Shown here: piece after piece, positions 1 to 8,065 of the stretch
How the letters are laid out: each line of letters opens with the position of its first letter
Position numbering within the stretch: the first letter of the stretch is position 1
Origin: Planctomycetia bacterium
GTDB taxonomy: Bacteria; Planctomycetota; Phycisphaerae; Phycisphaerales; SM1A02
Length of the DNA stretch: 39,419 nt
Direction of reading: 5' to 3'
Assembly: GCA_005787685.1 (NCBI GenBank)
Contig: SYAC01000044.1
Location: 1 to 39,419 of the forward strand
Made by a program: the position numbers and the translations under genes
Notes under the pieces: model-generated
Seen by the model: the letters and a program-made list of their open reading frames with translations, nothing else
Database searches by the model: none
Told to the model about the DNA's origin: nothing

Positions 1-408
1 GTAGTACTCAGGCAAGGAGGGTGGTCCCCCCATGTTCAAGCCAGGATTCTCGAGCCTGACTCTACTTGAAGCCATTTCCCAGGTACGTGCCTACAGGGCT
101 GTCACCTTCTGTGGCTGATCTTTCCAGATCACTCAACACGGTACTGGTTCGTCCACTTTCGCTCGGCGCTACTTGCGGAGTCGCGGTTGCTTTCCTTTCC
201 TCCAGCTACTGAGATGTTTCAGTTCGCTGGGTTTGCTTTACTGTCCCTATACATTCAGGACAGAATGACCTTACGGTCGGGTTGCCCCATTCGGAGATCC
301 TAGGATCAAAGCTCGGTTACCAGCTCCTCTAGGCTTATCGCAGGTTCCAACGTCCTTCATCGCCTCTTAACGCCAAGACATCCACCATGTGCCCTTTTAC
401 GCTTGGCC
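1..408 (-). rRNA. 23S ribosomal RNA, 5' part (runs off the window)
   Basis: Read on the minus strand, this stretch carries the conserved 5' domain of bacterial 23S rRNA. Next to the mature 5' end are GGTGGATG followed by GCGATGAAGGACG and GCGATAAGCC. The 5' end is placed near 408 by comparison with the E. coli start GGUUAAGCG (here GGCCAAGCG). The remainder of the gene lies to the left of the window. No 16S rRNA or tRNA lies upstream: after a leader of about 380 bases comes a promoter, then the end of a protein-coding operon. An unlinked 23S gene is known for several planctomycetes. The exact 5' end is an inference. Confidence 0.96.
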
Positions 409-790
409 ATGTCGACCGGAGACCGTCGGATGAATTGCTTCACTCGACTGTTTTCAGATCAACAACCATGCCGGCCCCTTTTGCTTATTGGACCGGCAAC
501 CCGCGTTCATTATTTAATTTGTTCAGTGAAGAATTTATTATTTATTGAACACGAGCAGCATCTCAGACATTCTCGAATTCTCGGTGCTTGCAACATTCAG
601 TGTGTATTTTCTTTAAACTTCACAAGAAAAAAACACACGATGTGTCTATCTGTATTCGTGATGACCTCAGTGGCCCTCGAGACCAGTGGCACCAGCCACG
701 TCACACGAACACTCAAACCATTGTCTCATTTACTTATAAAAGAGCCGACTTTCGTCGCCTTTCACAGGGCTTTCGCCTTTATGGAAGGTC
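409..790 (-). promoter_or_regulatory. Structured leader of the 23S transcript
   Basis: This 380-base stretch lies between the predicted start of transcription and the 23S 5' end and has no convincing protein gene. On the minus strand it shows two small GAAA-tetraloop hairpins (768-777, GGC-GAAA-GCC; 746-757, CGAC-GAAA-GTCG). It also has a strong 9-bp hairpin at 469-498 (TGCCGGTCC pairing with GGGCCGGCA, one G-U, 11-base loop) about 60 bases before the mature 5' end. These may serve RNA processing or antitermination; that is inference. I could not recognise a clear boxA. Confidence 0.5.
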
Positions 791-794
791 GATG

Positions 795-822
795 ATTGTA
801 GTGAACTCTGGAAGCCTGTCAA
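795..822 (-). promoter_or_regulatory. Sigma-70 type promoter for the 23S rRNA gene
   Basis: On the minus strand a perfect -35 box TTGACA (817-822) is followed after 16 bp by a near-perfect -10 box TACAAT (795-800). The DNA upstream of the -35 box is AT-rich, like an UP element. Transcription would start near 788 and run into the 23S gene. It is the best-matching promoter seen in the window, as expected for an rRNA gene. Confidence 0.8.
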
Positions 823-843
823 GCCTTTGAAACATAGGAAATA

Positions 844-852
844 TGTGGATAA
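844..852 (-). promoter_or_regulatory. DnaA-box-like 9-mer upstream of the rRNA promoter
   Basis: The minus strand reads TTATCCACA, an exact match to the E. coli DnaA-box consensus, about 22 bp upstream of the -35 box of the 23S promoter. A single 9-mer can arise by chance, and no cluster of boxes, dnaA or dnaN gene is nearby, so this is not an origin. A role in coupling rRNA synthesis to replication is speculative. Confidence 0.3.
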
Positions 853-893
853 ATTGGAATTCGACACCCCCACAGGCCGCCCTGCTTCGGGGC

Positions 894-922
894 AAAACAA
901 AGACTGGGACAATTACCCAGCC
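894..922 (-). terminator. Intrinsic terminator of the pilM-type operon
   Basis: On the minus strand GGCTGGG (916-922) pairs with CCCAGTC (902-908; one G-T pair) around a 7-base loop. A T-rich run TTTGTTTT (894-901) follows. The loop contains the TAA stop codon (913-915) of the last operon gene, so the stem overlaps the coding end. It would separate the pilus-like operon from the rRNA promoter just downstream. Confidence 0.55.
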
Positions 923-2814
923 TTGACTGGGTCAACCTTTATGGATTTGGCCTGTTCAACCAATTCTTTGAGCTTGGCTTGATCCAAATCCTTGACTTGG
1001 GCAGTTGGATATCGAATCTCAAACTTGGCCTTGCCATCGCGGTGACTTAACACAACACTTGGAAGTGTTGATCTGTTCTTTTCTGGCGAAGCATTGGGGT
1101 CATCCACTATGTCAACCACATACCAGCCGGTATCAATTTCATTGACGGATGCGTTGTTGTCCGCCAATTTATCTTTGAACGTCAGCGGAAAAATGAGTGG
1201 CTGGCCAAGTTCGAACGATGGATTGGGTTCCGTCTTTCGCCAAAGACCATTTTGTAATACATACACATTAAAAAATATGCTTGACTTTGAACCGGCCACG
1301 CTGGTTTCAAGCGTTCCGTTTTCCGCGAAATACATTGTCTTACGCGGCACACGAACAGGCGCGCTCCACTGGCTGAAATCAGTTGAAATTGCCGAGGCTT
1401 TGGCAAGGCCTTGTTGCTTCTTACCCAATTGCCGCTCTTTCCCAAAGAACGGATTATAAATATCAATGCGGCAGCGATAGCGCACCACTTTTCCAAGCGG
1501 CGCCTGCAAGTCGTGCGTCCAAACATCAATGAAATCAGCTTCGGATTGCGCGGGCTTTGATGGGGCTTCAACTTTGGAATCTTTGGAATCGGCGGATTGT
1601 TCACTTTCCACGCCGAATTCCTTTTGAAGATCCTTTATAACTTTGCGCAGAGCCACGGCTTCTTTGGTGATCCTTTTCCACAATGGAATTTTCAGGTCCT
1701 CTGGGGGCACGAGTTTGTAGTTTGGATTGTTCTTTTTACCCTCTTTATTTACGCGATCGGCATCTTGTTTTGCCTTTACTTTCTTGGTGTCTTCTTTTTC
1801 TTGAGTCCAATCACCACCGAAAGAGTTTAATTCTTTATCCAACGCCTGCATCTGCACCATGTAATTGTCTAATTCCTGCTTCTTCTTGTCGCGGGCTTGC
1901 TGCTTTTTTTTGTCGCCTGGCGCTGCGGCTTGCTCGCCAGCTGCGCCCTTGGTCGAATTCGTTTTGCCTATCCCGTGAAGGGTGTCGTAAAAGTCTGGTT
2001 GACGGATAAGTTTTTCAATGGACTTCTCCCCACGCATGCTGGCGAAGATCTTGTTGGAATCCAAATCTTTTTTATCGCGGAACAAGTTGCCTTCAAACCC
2101 AAACATGATTGGCACGATCACTGGATCGCTCCAAGAGCCATTCTCATTTTGCTCTTGCCTTTCAAACACGACATCCAGGAGGAAAATGGCGTTTTTGCGC
2201 CATTCAGAATTGGCAGCAAAGAGGGGCGGATTGGCTTCCTTGTCTTCCTTGGTCAACTCATTTCGAATGGCCTTCAAATCAACACGGGCCACTGGCCTTG
2301 TCCAAATCACATCCAAACTATCCGCGTCAGATTGACTGGCAAGAAATTTTTTCAAGGGTTCATTTGCTGAAACGGCATTTGGTTGAAGCGCGTCGCTGAA
2401 CCATTCCACCGGAGTCACCATGGTGGGTGGCTCGAACCGTGGTTGGTAATACAGCGTGTCCACGCTTCGAGTGTCTGGCACAATCATTTTTGCAGCCAAG
2501 TTGGGCGCGGTGCGGGGGAATGGAGCAGCGGGCAAAAGATCCCCGTTCATTTTTTGCGCAAAAGCTTGTTGCGTGGCTCCCTTGACAAGTGGCTCCCACT
2601 CAATGATTTCTGTGCTGGCTTGTTTTTGTGAAATCTTGCCAGTTTCTTGAAGAAGAATTTCGTTGGCGTTCGCTGGAATGACATTGGAATTACTGCCCAA
2701 TTGAAATGTCGCGGGCGCGTAAAAATCCCAGCCAACATACCCTGCAACCGCCAAAGCGACCACCAATGCGATGGCTTTTTCAAAGTGACGTTCAACAATT
2801 GAAATACCCTTCAT
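913..2814 (-). CDS. Membrane-anchored protein of the pilM-type locus, unknown function
   Basis: This 633-residue protein has a short cytoplasmic N-terminus, one membrane span at about residues 14-32, and a large predicted periplasmic part. A Lys-rich, coiled-coil-prone segment with runs such as DKKKQQARDKKKQELD lies around residues 300-345. I recognise no domain with confidence. Its start codon overlaps the stop of the preceding gene (ATGA), so translation is probably coupled. Its position after a PilM/PilN-like protein and another single-span protein suggests that it fills the place of PilO or PilP in a type IV pilus or secretion alignment complex. This rests on gene order and topology only. 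It is the last gene of the operon, followed by a terminator. Confidence 0.8.
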   Translation of the reverse strand: MKGISIVERHFEKAIALVVALAVAGYVGWDFYAPATFQLGSNSNVIPANANEILLQETGKISQKQASTEIIEWEPLVKGATQQAFAQKMNGDLLPAAPFPRTAPNLAAKMIVPDTRSVDTLYYQPRFEPPTMVTPVEWFSDALQPNAVSANEPLKKFLASQSDADSLDVIWTRPVARVDLKAIRNELTKEDKEANPPLFAANSEWRKNAIFLLDVVFERQEQNENGSWSDPVIVPIMFGFEGNLFRDKKDLDSNKIFASMRGEKSIEKLIRQPDFYDTLHGIGKTNSTKGAAGEQAAAPGDKKKQQARDKKKQELDNYMVQMQALDKELNSFGGDWTQEKEDTKKVKAKQDADRVNKEGKKNNPNYKLVPPEDLKIPLWKRITKEAVALRKVIKDLQKEFGVESEQSADSKDSKVEAPSKPAQSEADFIDVWTHDLQAPLGKVVRYRCRIDIYNPFFGKERQLGKKQQGLAKASAISTDFSQWSAPVRVPRKTMYFAENGTLETSVAGSKSSIFFNVYVLQNGLWRKTEPNPSFELGQPLIFPLTFKDKLADNNASVNEIDTGWYVVDIVDDPNASPEKNRSTLPSVVLSHRDGKAKFEIRYPTAQVKDLDQAKLKELVEQAKSIKVDPVKAG

Positions 2815-4319
2815 GACTGTGGCGCCTCAGTGGTTTCAGGGTTTTCATTGGCGTTTGGCTCGGCGATCACCGGCTTTGGAGTTGCGACCCCCTGCGTCCA
2901 AAGTAATTTCTTTAAATCTTTCGGCATTTTTTTTGTGGTCCACTCACGCAACCAAATTGTTTGCACGGTCATGGTAATTTGGCAACAAGCCTCCGTGCCA
3001 TAGAGATAGCCCATGCGCGCGGCTTGAAAGAGATTGACTGGCTTGTATTTTAAATTTGTAATGGCCATGAAATTCTGACGGGTGAAAGAATTAAATATTC
3101 TTGGTAACTCGGCCGTTGCCACAACAAGTTCTAAGTTGACATTGCGAACGTCATACAATTGACAACTTGTGAGACCCGTGAACGAACTGGCATAGTTGAG
3201 TGGTATTGCGGTGGATGGACTGATTGGATCACCCTCAACCACTTCATCGACGGGTTCCGACCCCGCTTCTGTGGGCGCGGCTTCTGTGGGCGCGGCTTCT
3301 GTGGGCGCGGCTTCTGTGGGCGCGGCTTCGACCGTTTCAACAACCTCCTCTGGCGCGGGCGCGCCATCGACTGCGGCTGCCACTTGGGCCTGAATGTCCT
3401 TGATGCGAATACTCATAATTCGTTTGATTGGCGCCGAAAGAACGCCATCTTTCACGCCCGCATTGGCGTTGGCAATGGCCGCAAATATATCTTGAAGAAT
3501 CCACAGGTCCCATTGCATAACAAAACAACGAGCGAGCGTGGTTTTGCCTTCGGTGGGCGGCATTCGAATTGCATTGGGGTCCAGATACATGGAAATATCT
3601 TTGGCTTTTTCCTGCAAGTTTGTTATGCGCGCCATGCGCAACTCATTGGCTAAATCTTTTAAATCGTTGGGCTCTGTCACCTCGGCGCGTGAATTTTTCT
3701 TGAGATTATTTTGTATAAATTCAGTCTCGCGTCTTTGGACGGATTCAAGAACTTCCGCAGGAGTGGGGGGTTGACCGGCGCGACTATTGCTGATCAGGGA
3801 TTCGTAGGCGGAATTGATACCTGTTCCAAGATCTTTGTCACCGTCGTATTTCTTTCCTAAATAGACTTCCTCAAGCACAACATCTTTCGGCTTGTTTGGG
3901 AATATTTCCACTTGATCGTGGGCAGGCGCGAAGACATGGTCCTTTGCATTGCGCTCCACCGCAGAGGTGTATTGAAATTTAAATTCGTCCTCAAGCGCCA
4001 GATTTCTCTCCTTCACAGCCTCAATCATGGACATATTCAAAACCACCGATCGTTTCTCCGGCTCAGCCGAAGTGCTGCGAATGCTGACCGAAGTTTTTCC
4101 CATGGCGGCAATTTTTTCAAAATCTTTTTGGCGCTGCTCCATGGTTGCGGCAATGTCGTCCGTCATGCTCGAGCGAAACCATAACGCTGCAAATGGAACA
4201 ATGACAATCACCACGCAGCTCACCAGAATGACTCCGCGCCGTTTGAAGAGCTCGACCGCTTTTGAGAAGTCGATGTTCTTAAGGGCTTTCAAATCGACTT
4301 TTACTTTTGGAGCTTTCAT
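2811..4319 (-). CDS. Single-span membrane protein of the pilM-type locus (PilO-like position)
   Basis: This 502-residue protein starts with a basic stretch (MKAPKVKVDLKALKN), followed by one hydrophobic span at about residues 29-48 and a predicted periplasmic domain. A Pro-Thr-Glu-Ala repeat (APTEA, four units) sits at about residues 335-355 and is encoded by a 15-bp tandem repeat. The start overlaps the stop of the PilM-like gene and the stop overlaps the start of the next gene, both by ATGA. This means a tightly coupled three-gene operon. Topology and position suggest a PilN/PilO-like role in a trans-envelope alignment complex, but no conserved PilO motif was recognised. Confidence 0.8.
   Translation of the reverse strand: MKAPKVKVDLKALKNIDFSKAVELFKRRGVILVSCVVIVIVPFAALWFRSSMTDDIAATMEQRQKDFEKIAAMGKTSVSIRSTSAEPEKRSVVLNMSMIEAVKERNLALEDEFKFQYTSAVERNAKDHVFAPAHDQVEIFPNKPKDVVLEEVYLGKKYDGDKDLGTGINSAYESLISNSRAGQPPTPAEVLESVQRRETEFIQNNLKKNSRAEVTEPNDLKDLANELRMARITNLQEKAKDISMYLDPNAIRMPPTEGKTTLARCFVMQWDLWILQDIFAAIANANAGVKDGVLSAPIKRIMSIRIKDIQAQVAAAVDGAPAPEEVVETVEAAPTEAAPTEAAPTEAAPTEAGSEPVDEVVEGDPISPSTAIPLNYASSFTGLTSCQLYDVRNVNLELVVATAELPRIFNSFTRQNFMAITNLKYKPVNLFQAARMGYLYGTEACCQITMTVQTIWLREWTTKKMPKDLKKLLWTQGVATPKPVIAEPNANENPETTEAPQS
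3266..3325. repeat. 15-bp tandem repeat, four units
   Basis: Four perfect copies of CTTCTGTGGGCGCGG follow one another inside the coding sequence, giving the peptide repeat APTEA on the minus strand. Such in-frame minisatellites can change copy number without breaking the frame, so linker length may vary between strains. Confidence 0.9.
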
Positions 4320-6454
4320 TGTGAAACTGGAACCTCCGCTTGGGGGGAGGCCACATCAATAATTTCGACGGTGAACAGAATTGTTGCCTTGTACACTTTC
4401 ATGCCGGGTGAATATAAAATGAGCTCGTTGATGGGAGCCAACAATTCCAAGTCGCCGCTGCCAGTTTTGGATTCATCGCTTGTTGCAGTCAATTCTTCGC
4501 TGGCGTCTGCTTTGGGCGCATCGGTTGCGTTCGCGCTTGTGCTAGATGTAGAACCGCTATCGGGTGGTTGTTCTCTGACAACTCCGCCTTCCGAGCCTCT
4601 GCGTCGTCCACTACCCCTTGCTCCGGATGATCCCCCACCCCCGGCGCTTCCAGAGGCGGAACCAGCGGGCGGCGGCGTGGCAGATGCGTCTTGATCGGCG
4701 GAGTCCCCCTGATCAGTCGCAGAGGCATTTGAATTTGGCTTTTGAGAATCAGTCTTTTTCTCGGCGCCAGGAATTTCAGTGACTTGAAGTTCCTCGCCTT
4801 TGGCATCAGCTTTCAACGCGATTGACTTGGGCAAAATGATGTAAGGCACATCAGGGCGCGGCTTGTCTTGTGTTTCGAGCCACTTCATAATGGAATTCAC
4901 AAGAAATGTCTTCTTGCCATCGCTGGCAAATTCAATATTCATGGAAACAACAATGGTGCGTTTTTTGGTGGCGTCGTCGAACGCATAGGCGCCTGAAAGA
5001 CTTTCAAGCACAATGAGCTTGCGATTTTTGGCTGAAATGCCATGAATAGCGGCGACATCTTTGGCGTTGATTTCATCATCCGGCTTGGCTGAAAGGGTGG
5101 CATCCAAAGCGTCCTTGAGAATGCATGGCCAAATTCTTCTATCGTTGCTCAGCAATTGATCCATGTTGGCCACGGTGGCGCCCGCCTCGCCAGTGGACTC
5201 GGCCTCTTGCAATAATTTTTGCAAGTTGGCTCCGGTTGAGAGGACCGATGAAATTTCAGATTGGTCGAGCAGGTCTAAATGACGTTGATCCACAACGGGC
5301 GCCGCGAACATGGCGACCGAGCCAGCCACGGCGATACTTGCTGCGGTGATGAACCATTTGTTCTTTTTCCCCCACACTTTTTCACGCAGACCGAGCACCG
5401 GCGCCAGGTTCACGCTGATACGGCTCAAGCCAATGCCCTGCAACGCAAGACCATAGGCGGTGACAAAATTAATTGAATTGGCGGCAAAATCAGCGGCTTC
5501 ACGGCCTTCCACACGAACTCGCTTGAATTCATCCATGCGATGAATATCAACATTGAGTTGTTGACCAAGAAATTTACGCAGCCCTGGAATTCGAAAGGTG
5601 CTTCCAGCGGCAAGCATGGTTTCAATGGGAGTTTGTTGATGATTGGTTTGATAGTGGCTAATGGAGAGCTGCACCTGCTGCACTAAATCGCCAAATACTG
5701 GTCGCATGGCCTGCATCATCTGACGCGCATGTTGACTGGTGGCGCTTTCGGCTTTCAAGCGATCGGCCTTGGAGTAATTGATCTTGAATGAATCTTTCAG
5801 CGCGTCGGTGAAATGGGTTCCGCCCAATGGAAATGTGCGGATCCAACAGCGACCGCTGTCGGCGAAAATGACATCGCTGGCTTGGGTTCCAATGTCAAGA
5901 ATGACCATTGGCTTGTGATCCTCCGCCAAGGTATGGTCATACGAAACGGCGTTGAAAACCGCCAAAGGTCCAAGCGTCACGACTTCCGGGCGAATACCGT
6001 ATTCGGCGTACAACTTCAGCTTTTCTTCGATTCGCGCCTTCTCGATGGCAAAAATGCCAACCTCCACTTCAGGATTGTCCGTCGAGGAAAAGATTTGATA
6101 GTCCCACTCAACTTGCTCAATAGGAAACGGTATTTGTTGCACCGCTTCAAATTTGACAATGTTGGGAATCATTTTTGGTTCCACTGGCGGCAACTTGGCG
6201 AAGCGCGCCAACGCCGAATGGCCCGGAACGGAAATGACCACTTTTTGATCCTCAAGATTCTTTACGGCAACCAACTGTCCCATGGTCAGTCGGGTCATTT
6301 CCGCCACATCCACATCCGGAGTGGTTAAGGGCTTGTTGTGAGCAATGCAGGCAAAGTCGCGTATGACGGCTTCATCACCAACAAGTTCAAGGCGAATGGC
6401 CTTTATGGCGTGCGCCCCAATTTCAATACCCCAAGCAGATTTATTCTTAGCCAT
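4316..6454 (-). CDS. pilM: PilM-type actin-like ATPase fused to a PilN-like N-terminal segment
   Basis: The protein has 712 residues, about twice the usual length of PilM (about 350). Residues 1-340 show the actin-like PilM fold: the first phosphate motif near GIEIGAHAIKAI (9-20), the second VILDIGTQASDVIF (184-197) and an AAGSTFRIPG segment (282-291). Directly after it, ISVNLAPV (346-353), a basic stretch and a membrane span (366-386) resemble the start of PilN (INLLP motif, then a span). The rest is predicted to be periplasmic, with a Gly/Ser/Ala-rich linker around residues 560-660. In other bacteria the PilN peptide binds PilM from a separate protein; here both appear joined. It is the first gene of a three-gene operon. 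Calling it a type IV pilus component is well supported; the fusion reading is inference from motifs. Confidence 0.88.
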   Translation of the reverse strand: MAKNKSAWGIEIGAHAIKAIRLELVGDEAVIRDFACIAHNKPLTTPDVDVAEMTRLTMGQLVAVKNLEDQKVVISVPGHSALARFAKLPPVEPKMIPNIVKFEAVQQIPFPIEQVEWDYQIFSSTDNPEVEVGIFAIEKARIEEKLKLYAEYGIRPEVVTLGPLAVFNAVSYDHTLAEDHKPMVILDIGTQASDVIFADSGRCWIRTFPLGGTHFTDALKDSFKINYSKADRLKAESATSQHARQMMQAMRPVFGDLVQQVQLSISHYQTNHQQTPIETMLAAGSTFRIPGLRKFLGQQLNVDIHRMDEFKRVRVEGREAADFAANSINFVTAYGLALQGIGLSRISVNLAPVLGLREKVWGKKNKWFITAASIAVAGSVAMFAAPVVDQRHLDLLDQSEISSVLSTGANLQKLLQEAESTGEAGATVANMDQLLSNDRRIWPCILKDALDATLSAKPDDEINAKDVAAIHGISAKNRKLIVLESLSGAYAFDDATKKRTIVVSMNIEFASDGKKTFLVNSIMKWLETQDKPRPDVPYIILPKSIALKADAKGEELQVTEIPGAEKKTDSQKPNSNASATDQGDSADQDASATPPPAGSASGSAGGGGSSGARGSGRRRGSEGGVVREQPPDSGSTSSTSANATDAPKADASEELTATSDESKTGSGDLELLAPINELILYSPGMKVYKATILFTVEIIDVASPQAEVPVSQ

Positions 6455-6681
6455 ATGGTTCAGATTTTCTCATTATGATTTTGATATTGAATTTGAATGT
6501 GGGAGGCGGCAGGACGGGTCAAATTGCTTCATTCCAAAGTAAAGTCTGAGGTTTGGGAATATACCTCTTTGGAGGAGTTGCGATGGGAATATAACTTTAC
6601 GCAATTGCTCGTGATTCTGTTGCCTGTATTTCCCCCAAAGTAGTTCGTTCGCGGATACTCTAGTTGAAAACCAAAATCGCC
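6455..6681. promoter_or_regulatory. Divergent intergenic region between pilM and the S1-domain gene
   Basis: This 227-bp stretch must hold the promoters of both divergent units. The 10-mer TGGGAATATA occurs twice as a direct repeat (6554-6563 and 6584-6593), 30 bp apart, about three helical turns. The first copy sits in a short inverted repeat (GAGGT...ACCTC, 6549-6568). No promoter with good matches in both boxes was found. Confidence 0.35.
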
Positions 6682-7971
6682 ATGTCAACACCCCCCAACG
6701 ACCCATCCAATCCGCTCGCCTCCAAACTTGGTGCATCGCCTATGCGCATGGACGATGTTCTAGCGCAAGAAATGGCGCAAGCATTGGCGGGTCTGAGCGA
6801 AAATGATCTACTGGGTATTCAGCCGGCCAAAAAAGTCTTGCCCAGGGTGAAGGGCGATGGCCACACACGCACCGGCACAATTATTCGTGTGCAAGGAAGC
6901 GACGTGATGGTCGAGTTTGGACCCAAGAGTCAAGGCGTGTGTCCGCTGAACCAATTTGAAAGCGCGCCCGATGCCGGAACCGTGATGGAATTTGCCGTGG
7001 AGCGCCTGGACGCGTTTGAAGGTTTGCTGATTTTATCGCGCATTGGAATGCGAACCAAACCACAGTGGGACAATTTACAAGTTGGACAAATTGTGGACGC
7101 GCGTTGCGTGGGCATGAATCAAGGCGGCTTGGATATGGAGGTCGCTCATCACCGCGCGTTCATGCCCGCGGGCCAAGTGGATATTCGCTCGGTGCCCGAT
7201 ATCAGTATTTTCTTGGGCGAGAAATTGCAGTGCATGATCATTGAAATGCGCAAGGAACGCGGCCGAATGGTGCTGAGCCGCAAGGCCGCGCTGTCGCAGA
7301 CTAGGCGTGAAAATCAGCAGAAAACCCTTGCTGAAATCCAAATTGGGCAAATTCTTGAGGCCACCATCATCAGCTTGCAGCCCTTTGGCGCCTTCGCCGA
7401 CATTGGTGGCGTTGACGGCTTAATTCACATCAGCGACTTGGCGCATGAACGGCTGAAAACCGCCAGTGATGCCGTGAAGGTGGGCGATGTTGTGCGCGTG
7501 AAGGTGATGCGAATTGATCGCACTCAGAAGCCGCCGCGCATTGCACTGAGCCGTAAAGAAGTGATGGACGATCCAATGGTGGGCAAGTTTGAGGCGCTTA
7601 AAGTTGGCGAAAGCGTTTCCGGGCGCGTCACCAAACTTGCGGACTTCGGAGCGTTTGTGGAACTCACTCCAGGCGTTGAAGGTCTGGTGCACATCAGCGA
7701 AATCAGCCACGATCGAATTTTTTCAGCCGACAAAGTGTTGACGGTGGATCAAATTGTGACCGCCAAAATTCTTGCCATTGATCTTGATCGTCGGCGCGTC
7801 AGTTTGTCCATCAAAGCGTTGCTGGATCGACCCGCGCCGGTGCAAAGCGCCAACAAGTTCAATAAGGATGACCGCCAGAACGCCAAGCCCGTGCGCGAGG
7901 ATGATCCATCCATGCGCAAATTGCGCCTGAAATTTGGCGCGCCGAGTTCCTTGAAGGGCGGATTGTCCTAA
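6682..7971 (+). CDS. Four-domain S1 RNA-binding protein (ribosomal protein S1-like)
   Basis: This 429-residue protein has four S1 (OB-fold) domains at about residues 62-121, 134-203, 221-292 and 308-378. The last two are the most canonical, with FGAFADIGGVDGLIHISDL and FGAFVELTPGVEGLVHISEI. Proteins of this type bind single-stranded RNA and help mRNA bind the 30S ribosomal subunit; short S1 proteins with four domains are known in several phyla. The ATG at 6682 is preferred over an upstream in-frame TTG at 6664, because the peptide then begins MSTPPND; no Shine-Dalgarno is visible for either. Whether it is the ribosomal S1 itself or a related regulator cannot be decided here. Confidence 0.9.
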   Translation: MSTPPNDPSNPLASKLGASPMRMDDVLAQEMAQALAGLSENDLLGIQPAKKVLPRVKGDGHTRTGTIIRVQGSDVMVEFGPKSQGVCPLNQFESAPDAGTVMEFAVERLDAFEGLLILSRIGMRTKPQWDNLQVGQIVDARCVGMNQGGLDMEVAHHRAFMPAGQVDIRSVPDISIFLGEKLQCMIIEMRKERGRMVLSRKAALSQTRRENQQKTLAEIQIGQILEATIISLQPFGAFADIGGVDGLIHISDLAHERLKTASDAVKVGDVVRVKVMRIDRTQKPPRIALSRKEVMDDPMVGKFEALKVGESVSGRVTKLADFGAFVELTPGVEGLVHISEISHDRIFSADKVLTVDQIVTAKILAIDLDRRRVSLSIKALLDRPAPVQSANKFNKDDRQNAKPVREDDPSMRKLRLKFGAPSSLKGGLS

Positions 7972-8065
7972 AGCTGAATTGCGCTTTGAGGGCTTTCCAC
8001 CCTGGATTTCTCGCTTGGCAAGCGCGCTCGCTCCGCAAGTTGCGTGGTTGGCGTGGACGGCGCTT

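Noticed and set aside
624-645. Hairpin ACACA-TCG-TGTGT plus T-run (minus strand) as a terminator or attenuator in the 23S leader
   Set aside because: The stem is only 5 bp of mixed A-T/G-C pairs and too weak; a terminator between an rRNA promoter and its gene is improbable without support.
403-830. Open frames on the plus strand within the 23S leader
   Set aside because: They lie opposite the leader and promoter of the rRNA gene, lack ribosome binding sites and resemble no protein.
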